In this document: positions 13,257-21,030 of the stretch, in pieces
Position numbering within the stretch: position 1 is the stretch's first letter
Layout: each line of letters opens with the position of its first letter
NCBI GenBank assembly: GCA_012798935.1
Contig: JAAZMG010000139.1
Span: 1-21,030 of the forward strand
DNA: 21,030 nt
Source of the DNA: Tissierellia bacterium
GTDB lineage: Bacteria; Bacillota; Clostridia; Tissierellales; Tepidimicrobiaceae
Direction: 5' to 3'
Notes under the pieces: generated by a model
What the model was told of the DNA's origin: nothing
Databases searched by the model: none
Seen by the model: the letters and a program-made list of their open reading frames with translations, nothing else
Program-made: the position numbers and the translations under genes

Positions 13257-16200
13257 AATTAATACTGCACAATATGCTATATTTACAATCGCCTTTACAA
13301 TTATTCTGTTTTTCATATTGTTCAATTGAATTATTTTTAGTAATGAATTGAACAAAATTGCTTATATACTTATAGTTTTTATCTAGGCTTTCCTTACTAA
13401 TATCTATTTCTACTAATTCTCCAGTTTCCAAGAATAAAATACATGCTCTTTCTATTTCTATATTGCTTATCCTTTGAAAAGCGTTAGCATATAATTGTAA
13501 TTGAGGTTTATATATATTCAATAGATAAGATTTATTGTATACTTTGTTAGTTTTAAAATCCAATATTTCAGCTTTATTTTCCTTTATATTTATTCTATCT
13601 ATTATACCATTTATATAGGTATCTTCAATTCTTAGATAAAAACTTTTTTCTGTATAAAATCTATCATAATCATCCCTATAGTTTTTTAAATAGTTTTCTA
13701 TATAAGGGCTCAATTCTCTTTCTATTTCCTGACTATACTCTATCCCAAAGGAATTAACTACCTTTTTCATTAATTTTTTAGGCTCCGTATCCCTTCTATA
13801 ATATTCACAAAACTTGTGCACTATATTTCCTCTAGTAGTGGGTTTTAACTCTTGTCTTCCTCCTATTTGGTTCTCTATATAATATTCAAAAGGAAGTTTC
13901 TTATAATAGTCCATAAAAAACCGTCTCTTACATTGATTAAATTCTATATACTGGGATACACTAACTCTTGAAAAGGCTTTTTGATTATATCCTGGTACCT
14001 GTCTAAGCAAAGGAAAAACCTTATAGTCAAAATTTTTGGACTCAAATAATTTCTTATCAATCATTTTTACAGGTTCTTTTAGATCTTTGTGAACATTTAT
14101 ACTAGCAATAGAATTTATTTGTTCCATGTCTATTAAATCTTTAATCATTTTCTTAAATCCACTGCTTTTCCCTTGATTACCAATTATTAATCTCTTTTTT
14201 GCCCTTGTCATAGCTACATATAATATTCGTTTATTTTCCTCGTCTTCCTTATTCCTTATTTCTTCTTTCATATTATCATATAAAATCGAAACTTTATCAT
14301 ATTTTAAACCAATCCCCTTATTTTTATCAAACAATGCAGAAGGTTGTTGATAGTTAAATCCTCTAGACATTTGAGGTATTACTACTACAGGAAATTGTAG
14401 TCCTTTCGATTTATGAATGGTCATTATCTTAACCACATCTGCATTTTCAGATTCAATCTTAGCTTGAGCTTCATCAGAGCTCTTTAACTTCTCCATATAA
14501 TCAATAAAATCCTCTAGGGAACCTACAAAATTCTTATCGAAATCCCTAGCAATCTCTAAAAGCTTATAAACATTTGCTACTAACTGTTTTCCTCCTTGAT
14601 TAAGTAAAAGAACTTCTAAATAATAAGTCCTATTAATAAGTTCTCTCAACAACAAATTAATCCCATGCAAATTCTTTGCTATAATTAATTTAGTTAATAT
14701 CTTTTTTGCTTTTAGAGTTTTTTCTTTATCATCTCTCTCTATATAGGGAATATCTTTGTCTAAAGTTTTTAATAGATTATCCTCCTTATATCTTAACAAC
14801 CAATATAAAGTTTTATCTGAAATCCCTACCATAGGCCCTCTTAAAAAACCTATAGTGGATATAGTATCATATGGATTGCTTATAGCTTTTAATCCATTTA
14901 TTAAATCTATTATCTCCTGCCTCTGATAAAATCCCTTTCCTCCTACATTATAATATGGAATCCCGTATTCCTTTAATGCATCTTCATATATATAATCAAC
15001 AGTGGTTGCTCTAAATAGTAGAGAAAAGTCACCATAATTAAAGATTTTTTTATCTACCAATTCTCTTATTCTACTGGCTATTAATCTACTCTCATAATAG
15101 GTGTGATAATCGCTATTTTTTATATTATCAGGTATTTTTAAATCTTCTTTTTCCAATATCTCTACGTCTATTTTGTTTTTAGATATATGATGCTCTTCAA
15201 GCTTATCATATCTACTTCCCATTAATTTACTAAATATTGTATTTACAAACTTCAAAATAGTATCCACTGTTCTAAAATTTTTATCCAAAGTAACTGATTT
15301 CTGCTTTGATATTCTTTCTATATCCTCCATTACATCATAAAATACATCTAGATCTGCCCCTCTAAATCCATATATAGATTGTTTTGGATCCCCTACTATA
15401 AAAAGGTTTGACTGATCTAGTTTTTTATCTTTAGTACATAGTTTATAAAAAATCTTTTTTTGCAGCTCATTGGTATCCTGAAACTCATCTACCATAATAT
15501 ATTTAAATTTATTTTGATATTTTTCTCTAATGGACTCATTGTCTAAAAGTTTTAGAACCAGTATCTGTAAATCATCATAATCTAATACTCCTTCTTCGTC
15601 TTTTTTCTTACTATATTTATCATCTACTTGTATCAATAATTCTAACAAAGTTTCATAAAGCCACCTATATTCCTTTTCTTTAATAAGAAGTATATTGTTG
15701 ATTGAGTTTTTTAGATTCTCTATTGTATCTGCTTGTTTAGAATTAGTACCAATATTATCATATAGATATTCTAAAGTAGGTATTAATTCTTCTTTAGAAT
15801 ATCTATTATTATAAAATTTAAGCCAAATATCATCAGCTTTTAATTTATATATTTTAGAATTCTTTCTAGAATTATCCATTAAATATACAAAAGTATCCTT
15901 TATATATTCAATCTCCCCTAAATCCAATTCAATACTATCAATAAAATCCAATGTCATCTTCTTTGTATCTTTAAATGAATAACCTACACTTCTTATTTTA
16001 TAGTATATACTTTTAACTTCCTCAACTATCCTATCTAAATTATCCCTGTTAAATATTTTAATCATATTATATATATTTTTATCTTCTTCAATACCTTTTA
16101 ATAGTAGATTTAATATAGTTTCTTCTAAAAGTAAATCCCCTTCATCATCATCTAATACTGTAAACATTGGATCGATATTTACCTCTAGAGCATTATCCCT

Positions 16201-16524
16201 TAATATATTGGCACAAAAACTATGGATTGTAGAAATATTTGCTTTTTCCATATCCTTATAATACCTTCGCCACCTATTCCCTAGGGGAAATTTATTTTTT
16301 ATTTTCTCTCTTATCCTTTCTTTCATCTCTTGAGCTGCTTTTTTAGTAAATGTAATAGCCACTATAGATTCTACTTCTCTATTTTTTTTCAATTCTCCAT
16401 TTTCTAAAATATATACATATCTTTCTGTAAGTACTTTTGTCTTTCCAGTCCCTGCTCCTGCATTTACAGCTATATTTTTATCAATGGTGGCAATAGCTAA
16501 ATTCTGTTGTTCTGTATTTCCCAT
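13255..16524 (-). CDS. addA: ATP-dependent helicase/nuclease AddA
   Basis: AddA is the motor and 3'-strand nuclease of the AddAB complex, which resects double-strand breaks for RecA repair. The superfamily 1A helicase is complete: Walker A AGAGTGKT (22-29), ITFTKKAAQEM (57-67), DEFQD (346-350), GDPKQSIYGFRGAD (378-391), HKSKGLQFP (704-712) and VAMTRAKKRL (770-779). The C-terminal RecB-type nuclease has His903, Asp976 (IIDRI), Asp989 and Lys991 (LDFKTNK). Cysteines 865 (FNQCKRRFF) and 1076, 1080, 1086 (CKGDCKYSILC) flank it in the order of an iron-sulfur staple, usually described for AddB. At 1089 residues it is shorter than Bacillus AddA (about 1230). The addB stop and addA start share a base (TAATG), with GGAGGTGA as ribosome-binding site. 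Confidence 0.95.
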   Translation of the reverse strand: MGNTEQQNLAIATIDKNIAVNAGAGTGKTKVLTERYVYILENGELKKNREVESIVAITFTKKAAQEMKERIREKIKNKFPLGNRWRRYYKDMEKANISTIHSFCANILRDNALEVNIDPMFTVLDDDEGDLLLEETILNLLLKGIEEDKNIYNMIKIFNRDNLDRIVEEVKSIYYKIRSVGYSFKDTKKMTLDFIDSIELDLGEIEYIKDTFVYLMDNSRKNSKIYKLKADDIWLKFYNNRYSKEELIPTLEYLYDNIGTNSKQADTIENLKNSINNILLIKEKEYRWLYETLLELLIQVDDKYSKKKDEEGVLDYDDLQILVLKLLDNESIREKYQNKFKYIMVDEFQDTNELQKKIFYKLCTKDKKLDQSNLFIVGDPKQSIYGFRGADLDVFYDVMEDIERISKQKSVTLDKNFRTVDTILKFVNTIFSKLMGSRYDKLEEHHISKNKIDVEILEKEDLKIPDNIKNSDYHTYYESRLIASRIRELVDKKIFNYGDFSLLFRATTVDYIYEDALKEYGIPYYNVGGKGFYQRQEIIDLINGLKAISNPYDTISTIGFLRGPMVGISDKTLYWLLRYKEDNLLKTLDKDIPYIERDDKEKTLKAKKILTKLIIAKNLHGINLLLRELINRTYYLEVLLLNQGGKQLVANVYKLLEIARDFDKNFVGSLEDFIDYMEKLKSSDEAQAKIESENADVVKIMTIHKSKGLQFPVVVIPQMSRGFNYQQPSALFDKNKGIGLKYDKVSILYDNMKEEIRNKEDEENKRILYVAMTRAKKRLIIGNQGKSSGFKKMIKDLIDMEQINSIASINVHKDLKEPVKMIDKKLFESKNFDYKVFPLLRQVPGYNQKAFSRVSVSQYIEFNQCKRRFFMDYYKKLPFEYYIENQIGGRQELKPTTRGNIVHKFCEYYRRDTEPKKLMKKVVNSFGIEYSQEIERELSPYIENYLKNYRDDYDRFYTEKSFYLRIEDTYINGIIDRINIKENKAEILDFKTNKVYNKSYLLNIYKPQLQLYANAFQRISNIEIERACILFLETGELVEIDISKESLDKNYKYISNFVQFITKNNSIEQYEKQNNCKGDCKYSILCSIN

Positions 16525-19500
16525 TATTTCACCTCCATATTCCCTTTGTATCTACATATCTCCTTATATATACAAAAAGGTGAACATTCCATTGGGTTTA
16601 CTGAAAAATTTCCTTTATGGATAGAATCAATATAGGATTTTATTGATTCTTTGGTAATATCCAATAATTCTTCTAATTCCCCTTCAGTTATAGCCCCTTT
16701 GTTCCTTTTACTTACCAGATGGCTTTCTTCAATATTTCCGATTTTTAACTCAAATTCTCCTTTTGATATTATTCCATACATGGCTGCTACAACTTCTTTT
16801 CCCTCTTGGGACATAATGTATACAGGGAGTTGTAAGGATAAGCCAGAACTCATATCTTTTATATTCTTAGTATTATAATCACTATTTTTATAATCTATTA
16901 TTATATATTTATCCTCATCAACGTATTTGTCTATTCTATCTATGACACCTGTAAGTGGAATTTTTATATCATCTACTTCTATATTAAAAGATTTTCTTCG
17001 TCCAAATTCCACTTCAAAGTCCACTGGTATAGCTTTTTTCTTTAACCTAGATAATCTATCTAAATCAGCCTTTACTAAATTTAGTATCCTATCTGCATTG
17101 TTTTCAATTCTCAACTTCCAAAGATTAGTTTCTACGTTCATTCCCATGGATTCCATTATTTCTTCCATTTTATTTATAATATATTCGTAAGTTTTATTGA
17201 CATCAAATATTTCCTTACTTAATATATGATTTTCAATTTCCATTTTATAATTAGAATAATATTGTTTTAATATATCATGGGTAATAATTCCTCTATCCAA
17301 AGGTGTAAAATCCATCAAAGTCCTTTCCATCTCTTCTACTTTTAAAATGTTGTTTAATAAGAAATAATAAGGACATTTAGCATAAGATTCTAGATAACTA
17401 ATAGAGTATATTTTATCCTTATGAATATTGTAGATATCCTGGATAATATTTTCATCACCAATATTGCCACTATATTTATTAAATTCATCTTTATTTCTTT
17501 CTACCTCACATAAAATCCTACTATTTACTTCCTTAAATGTAGATTCATCTATATGATTATACATAAGAAATTGATTCTCATCGTATTCTTCTTCCTCATA
17601 ATATTTTCGCAGTAGATAGTTAGATAATTCCTTTTTGGTTGTCAGCTGATCTGATTCAGTTTTAAGCAGATAATCCATATCCACATTTATGACCTTAAGT
17701 TTTTCTTCTAATTTTTCCCCCTCTATTATCCTTAATACCTCATCTAAAAACATAGAAGGTATATTCTTTTCATCTCCAGTAGAGTTCTCAGAATAGGATA
17801 AATATAATTTATCAGTACAAGTAGATAAAATGTTGGCAAATATAAGAGACTCCTTGTCCAACTTTTCGTGATAATTCTTTACATCTAATCCTATACCTTT
17901 TAACTCTTCATAATTTTCCTCATTAAAAAAGAAATTTTCATCTGCTACATTAGGATATTTCCCTTGAGACAATCCTACTATAAATAAAACTTTAAATTTA
18001 TGACCTCTAGCTGTTACTGGGGTTAATATATTAATTCCCTTATGATTTCCCTGAACTTCTACTATAGATTCATTTTGCAAATAACTTTCTAATAAGCTGA
18101 AAAATTCCTCTAAAGTGATTTTATCGTATAAAATATTTGTGAAGTTATTAAAATTAGTTAAAACTTCCCTAAACTTGTTTAGAGCTGCAAAGTCTCTATA
18201 GAGTAGATCATAATCCTTGGTTAGATTATAAATATTTATTATTGAATCCTCTATATTATATTTTTGTATAATATTCATAATCAATTCTACATATTCTTCT
18301 ATATTAGCCTTTTCAGGGATAGATTTAGATTCCTCTTCTATAGCTATTATTATTTTTTCTATATTAGATGCATAGTTAAAAGATTGTAACTTATCACTAT
18401 TTAACAATTCCCAAGTTGAATCAAATTGTAATTTCCTTAAAATATACTCTATAACTTCTTTATCCTCATTATTACATAAACTGAAATAATTGCTTTTAAT
18501 CCTGTTTATAATACTTGTTTTGTTCCCTTTGTTTATATTAAACTCTAATATATGTAAAATTTCTTTTATTAAAGGTATTTCTATTAAACTAATATCCTTA
18601 TTTAATGAGCAAGGAATCCTCTCCTCTTCAAAGACCTGGAACATTATATCTTTATACTCATTTGGATTAACTAATATAATAGCTATATCCTTTAAATCTA
18701 CACCCTTTATAAAATACCTTTTAATTTCCTCAGATACTCTTTTTATCTCTAGATAACTATTAGATGCCTTTATCATATAAATATTAAAATTTGGTTTAAT
18801 TGTTCTTTCCTTTTGGCTAAATACCATATTTCCTATATGCTCATAGTAAGATAGTTCTTCCTTTTCTACGTATATAATTTTAAATCCTAAATCCTTTAAA
18901 ATGTCTATAGTTTTAAGAAGGGTATTGAAATTTTCCTCCCTATTAAAAGGCATATTAATATAAATAGAACAATCTGTCTTGGCTATTTCTTTTAATAGCT
19001 CCATCTCCTGAGGTCTAAAATCGAAAAATTCATCAATTACAATAAAATCTAATCCATCAAAAAAACTATTATCCTCCTTTAAAATGGTAAGACCTTTAAA
19101 AAAGCTTTCCTCTCTATCTATCAACTCCTGTTCATAGAGCCATTTTTCGTATTCTTCATAGATTAATCCTATTTCCCTATAAAATAATGTATTAGGGCTT
19201 TTGTCAATATAAATTTTAGGAGCAATTAAGGATCTTTTTATTTCTCCAATAATATTACCTACTACCTTTGTAAATCCTTTTTTAGATGAAATATTTTTAT
19301 AATATTTTAATTTGCTAGCTGCATTTAGGTCTATAAATATCTTTGATAAAAGTGCTTCCTTCATCTCTCCATCTATATAAGTATAAAACTTATTTTTTAA
19401 TAATTTATCTACTATATCATCAAAGGTAAATAGATTTATATCAAAGGTTTGTCCAACTTCTTCAATCATTTTATTCCTGTATTTAACCAACAATTTACCA

Positions 19501-19622
19501 TTTGGAAGTATATAATAAAATTTATCTCCTTTATTTTGTTCTAAATAGTATATGGATTTGTTAAACAGTTCATCTTTTTTATCATTATTATAAGGCCCTA
19601 GATAGACTATTCTATCTTCCAT
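16524..19622 (-). CDS. addB: ATP-dependent nuclease subunit AddB
   Basis: AddB supplies the second nuclease domain and the inactive helicase half of AddAB. In the 1032 residues the C-terminal nuclease is complete: Cys750 (SYAKCPYYF), His782 (GIITHDIL), Asp895 (VIDRID), Asp910 and Lys912 (IIDYKNSD), Gln931, and Cys1013, Cys1017, Cys1023 (CSPFCIYKEIC), giving the four cysteines of the iron-sulfur cluster. The N-terminus aligns in layout with Bacillus AddB, but where that has GRSGSGKT this one has LGPYNNDKKDEL, so the Walker A is missing. TPVTARGHKFKVLFIVGL (534-551) is the expected late helicase-like segment. AAGGAGG precedes the ATG; only 4 bases separate it from nagZ upstream, and addA follows with a 1-base overlap. 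Confidence 0.93.
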   Translation of the reverse strand: MEDRIVYLGPYNNDKKDELFNKSIYYLEQNKGDKFYYILPNGKLLVKYRNKMIEEVGQTFDINLFTFDDIVDKLLKNKFYTYIDGEMKEALLSKIFIDLNAASKLKYYKNISSKKGFTKVVGNIIGEIKRSLIAPKIYIDKSPNTLFYREIGLIYEEYEKWLYEQELIDREESFFKGLTILKEDNSFFDGLDFIVIDEFFDFRPQEMELLKEIAKTDCSIYINMPFNREENFNTLLKTIDILKDLGFKIIYVEKEELSYYEHIGNMVFSQKERTIKPNFNIYMIKASNSYLEIKRVSEEIKRYFIKGVDLKDIAIILVNPNEYKDIMFQVFEEERIPCSLNKDISLIEIPLIKEILHILEFNINKGNKTSIINRIKSNYFSLCNNEDKEVIEYILRKLQFDSTWELLNSDKLQSFNYASNIEKIIIAIEEESKSIPEKANIEEYVELIMNIIQKYNIEDSIINIYNLTKDYDLLYRDFAALNKFREVLTNFNNFTNILYDKITLEEFFSLLESYLQNESIVEVQGNHKGINILTPVTARGHKFKVLFIVGLSQGKYPNVADENFFFNEENYEELKGIGLDVKNYHEKLDKESLIFANILSTCTDKLYLSYSENSTGDEKNIPSMFLDEVLRIIEGEKLEEKLKVINVDMDYLLKTESDQLTTKKELSNYLLRKYYEEEEYDENQFLMYNHIDESTFKEVNSRILCEVERNKDEFNKYSGNIGDENIIQDIYNIHKDKIYSISYLESYAKCPYYFLLNNILKVEEMERTLMDFTPLDRGIITHDILKQYYSNYKMEIENHILSKEIFDVNKTYEYIINKMEEIMESMGMNVETNLWKLRIENNADRILNLVKADLDRLSRLKKKAIPVDFEVEFGRRKSFNIEVDDIKIPLTGVIDRIDKYVDEDKYIIIDYKNSDYNTKNIKDMSSGLSLQLPVYIMSQEGKEVVAAMYGIISKGEFELKIGNIEESHLVSKRNKGAITEGELEELLDITKESIKSYIDSIHKGNFSVNPMECSPFCIYKEICRYKGNMEVK

Positions 19623-19626
19623 GAAC

Positions 19627-20877
19627 TTAACCTCCTTGTAGTCCTTTGATTTTATCTAATAATTCTTTAGTTTTATAATTTATAGATTCTATATCCACAT
19701 CTTCTACTAAACTATCTTCTATATTATATTTTTGCTTCAATTTAATAATCCTATATACCTTTTCATTTAATTCTTCTTCAGTTATATCTCCATTCTTAAC
19801 TTTTTCCTTTATTTTATCTATCACTTTTAATTGATTTTCATATCCATGACATATTAATAATATATCTCCACCAGCTTTTAAAAATTGTATAGAAGCATCT
19901 TCTATATTATAATTTTTAATTATAGCCCCCATAGTCATATCATCAGAGATAACCACTCCATCATAGGATAATTTTTCTCTAAGGACATTGGTTATTATTT
20001 CTTTTGAAAGTGTGGCTGGATAAATTTTATCTAATTTAGGATATAATATATGTCCAACCATTATTCCATCTACATCTCTATTGATTCCTTCAATAAAAGG
20101 AATCAACTCTAAATCCTCTAGTTCCCTTAAACTTCTTCTAACTATGGGAATATTTATATGGGAATCCATATCTGTATCCCCATGACCTGGAAAATGTTTT
20201 ATTATAGATATAATGTCTACTGAATTTATACCCTTCATTACCTGTAATCCATTGTTAACCACTATATCTATGGTTGAGCCAAAAGCCCTACTTCCTATAA
20301 CTGGGTTATTAGGATTTGAATTTATATCGACTACTGGAGCAAAATCCATATTAAAACCTAAAGATTTAATCCTCATACCTAATATTTTACCATACTCTAA
20401 AGAAACTTTTTTGCCATCTATACTTCCTATTGTTTTAGCCTCTGGCAGTTTTAAAAAAGGATTAGATAATCTGGATACTTTGCCCCCTTCTTCATCTATA
20501 GATAAAAATAAGGGTATAGGATTAGAAGAATTTATCTTCTTTAATGAGTTTAATAACTCAACTGTTTGTTCTACATCTGAAATATTATATTTAAATAATA
20601 TAATTCCACCTATATGATTTTCTACTATCATTTTCTTTATATGTTCATCTACTTCAGTACTGTTTAATCCAAATATCACTAATTGACCTATCTTTTCCTC
20701 TGTATTCATGTTATCTATCATTTCCTCTATTTTATCTACCTTTTCAACTCTTTCTAATATTTCTTCATCATCTTGAATATTATCCTCTTTTTCTATAATT
20801 TCTTCTTGTTTACTTTTACAACTGACTAAAATTAAAATCAATCCTAGCATAATAACTAAAAATACTTTTTTATTCAT
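19627..20877 (-). CDS. nagZ: beta-N-acetylhexosaminidase, glycoside hydrolase family 3, lipoprotein
   Basis: The 416-residue enzyme cleaves N-acetylglucosamine from muropeptides during peptidoglycan turnover. The N-terminus has a signal peptide and lipobox (LILVSC, Cys20), then a charged linker (21-50), so it is anchored outside the membrane as in Bacillus NagZ. The family 3 barrel is complete: IDEEGG (127-132), FAPVVDIN (179-186), KHFPGHGDT (227-235) with the Asp-His dyad DSH (Asp238, His240), and VISDDMTMGA (309-318) carrying the nucleophile aspartate. It lacks the large C-terminal domain of some family 3 enzymes, as expected for the short lipoprotein form. It is the first identified gene of the run into addBA and the hydrolase. 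No promoter is visible in the 76 bases before it, so it may be read through from the gene upstream. The ribosome-binding site, GAGG about 11 bases out, is weak. Confidence 0.92.
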   Translation of the reverse strand: MNKKVFLVIMLGLILILVSCKSKQEEIIEKEDNIQDDEEILERVEKVDKIEEMIDNMNTEEKIGQLVIFGLNSTEVDEHIKKMIVENHIGGIILFKYNISDVEQTVELLNSLKKINSSNPIPLFLSIDEEGGKVSRLSNPFLKLPEAKTIGSIDGKKVSLEYGKILGMRIKSLGFNMDFAPVVDINSNPNNPVIGSRAFGSTIDIVVNNGLQVMKGINSVDIISIIKHFPGHGDTDMDSHINIPIVRRSLRELEDLELIPFIEGINRDVDGIMVGHILYPKLDKIYPATLSKEIITNVLREKLSYDGVVISDDMTMGAIIKNYNIEDASIQFLKAGGDILLICHGYENQLKVIDKIKEKVKNGDITEEELNEKVYRIIKLKQKYNIEDSLVEDVDIESINYKTKELLDKIKGLQGG

Positions 20878-20909
20878 ATTATTTTCTACCTCTTCTCCTA
20901 ATAAATAAA

Positions 20910-20940
20910 CCCGGACAAGGGGACGGATACTTTGTCCGGG
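20910..20940. repeat. GC-rich hairpin resembling a REP/RAYT-type repeat
   Basis: CCCGGACAA (20910-20918) pairs with TTGTCCGGG (20932-20940) around a 13-base loop containing GGGGACGGATAC. The block is about 60% G+C in otherwise AT-rich DNA. From memory, hairpins of the form GACAA-GGGGACGG-n-TTGTCC recur across clostridial genomes and resemble repeats mobilised by REP-associated tyrosine transposases. No transposase is in view. It lies between two minus-strand genes and may also act as a terminator or mRNA stabiliser. Confidence 0.55.
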
Positions 20941-20953
20941 AACAACTAATATT

Positions 20954-21030
20954 CTATTTTTTAATAAATTCCTTCCCCAAATATACTTTATCTATATAAT
21001 TTTCACCTGTAGAAGTTTTTATAGTTACTG
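20954..21030 (-). CDS. C-terminal end of an unidentified gene (cut by the window)
   Basis: The minus strand has an open frame from the window edge to TAG (20956-20954), giving 24 residues beginning VTIKTSTGEN and ending YLGKEFIKK. The fragment is too short to name. It points in the same direction as nagZ, which starts 76 bases after its stop codon, so it could be the preceding gene of the same transcription unit. Confidence 0.5.
   Translation of the reverse strand, partial: VTIKTSTGENYIDKVYLGKEFIKK

Noticed and set aside
13245..13355. 37-residue N-terminal extension of the alpha/beta hydrolase
   Set aside because: It overlaps the addA coding end, has no good ribosome-binding site and precedes the point where the conserved fold and the AGGAGG-supported ATG begin.
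20213..20617. 134-residue open frame on the plus strand inside nagZ
   Set aside because: It lies wholly antisense to the well-supported nagZ frame, has a composition like a reverse reading of that gene and no convincing ribosome-binding site.
1..21030. CRISPR arrays, tRNA/rRNA genes, insertion sequences, prophage or defence island
   Set aside because: I saw no regularly spaced repeats, no tRNA-like cloverleaf, and no transposase, integrase or defence gene. AddAB, the MarR/ABC/MFS genes and nagZ are ordinary chromosomal genes.

Overview
The window is AT-rich DNA packed with genes from a low-GC Gram-positive bacterium. Strong AGGAGG-type ribosome-binding sites, TTG starts, Firmicutes-type AddAB, lipoproteins, peptidoglycan enzymes and a NodB-type deacetylase point to the class Clostridia, with a Tissierella-like anaerobe as my best guess; that guess rests on overall protein character, not on a marker gene. 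I see no rRNA, tRNA, CRISPR array, insertion sequence or prophage. No gene-free stretch exceeds about 215 bases.

Left part (1-6307). A 31-residue membrane microprotein (minus strand) diverges from alaX (plus strand), a trans-editing deacylase for mischarged tRNA(Ala). alaX converges on a minus-strand block that reads, in transcription order, polysaccharide deacetylase, response regulator, sensor kinase, lipoprotein. Kinase and lipoprotein overlap by ATGA. A perfect hairpin with a U-rich tail stands between the deacetylase and the regulator, directly before the regulator's ribosome-binding site. A bidirectional terminator closes the block.

Middle part (6308-10206). An arginine-rich 117-residue protein of unknown function sits behind its own possible promoter. 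A MarR regulator and an ABC exporter form a tight operon. A major facilitator efflux protein is divergent from them, across an intergenic region with two palindromes and what looks like one palindromic -35 box shared by both promoters. This looks like a self-regulated export locus. The MFS gene overlaps the next gene tail to tail, inside a shared terminator palindrome.

Right part (10196-21030), all minus strand. In transcription order: the C-terminal end of an unidentified gene, a GC-rich hairpin resembling REP/RAYT-type repeats, nagZ (a lipoprotein glycosidase for muropeptide recycling), addB, addA, an alpha/beta hydrolase, a two-helix small membrane protein and a large membrane protein with a degenerate ectodomain. 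nagZ-addB-addA-hydrolase are almost contiguous (gaps of 4 and 10 nt, one 1-nt overlap) and form one operon. AddA and AddB are the end-resection helicase-nuclease that replaces RecBCD in Firmicutes.

The points I would check first are the hydrolase whose nucleophile elbow reads GHNMGG (Asn for the catalytic Ser), the four-cysteine cluster pattern in the nuclease domain of AddA as well as AddB, the absent Walker A in AddB, the terminator in front of the two-component operon, and the shared promoter between the MarR/ABC and MFS genes. I did not find an obviously new multi-gene system; the window is mostly housekeeping with several unusual local details.
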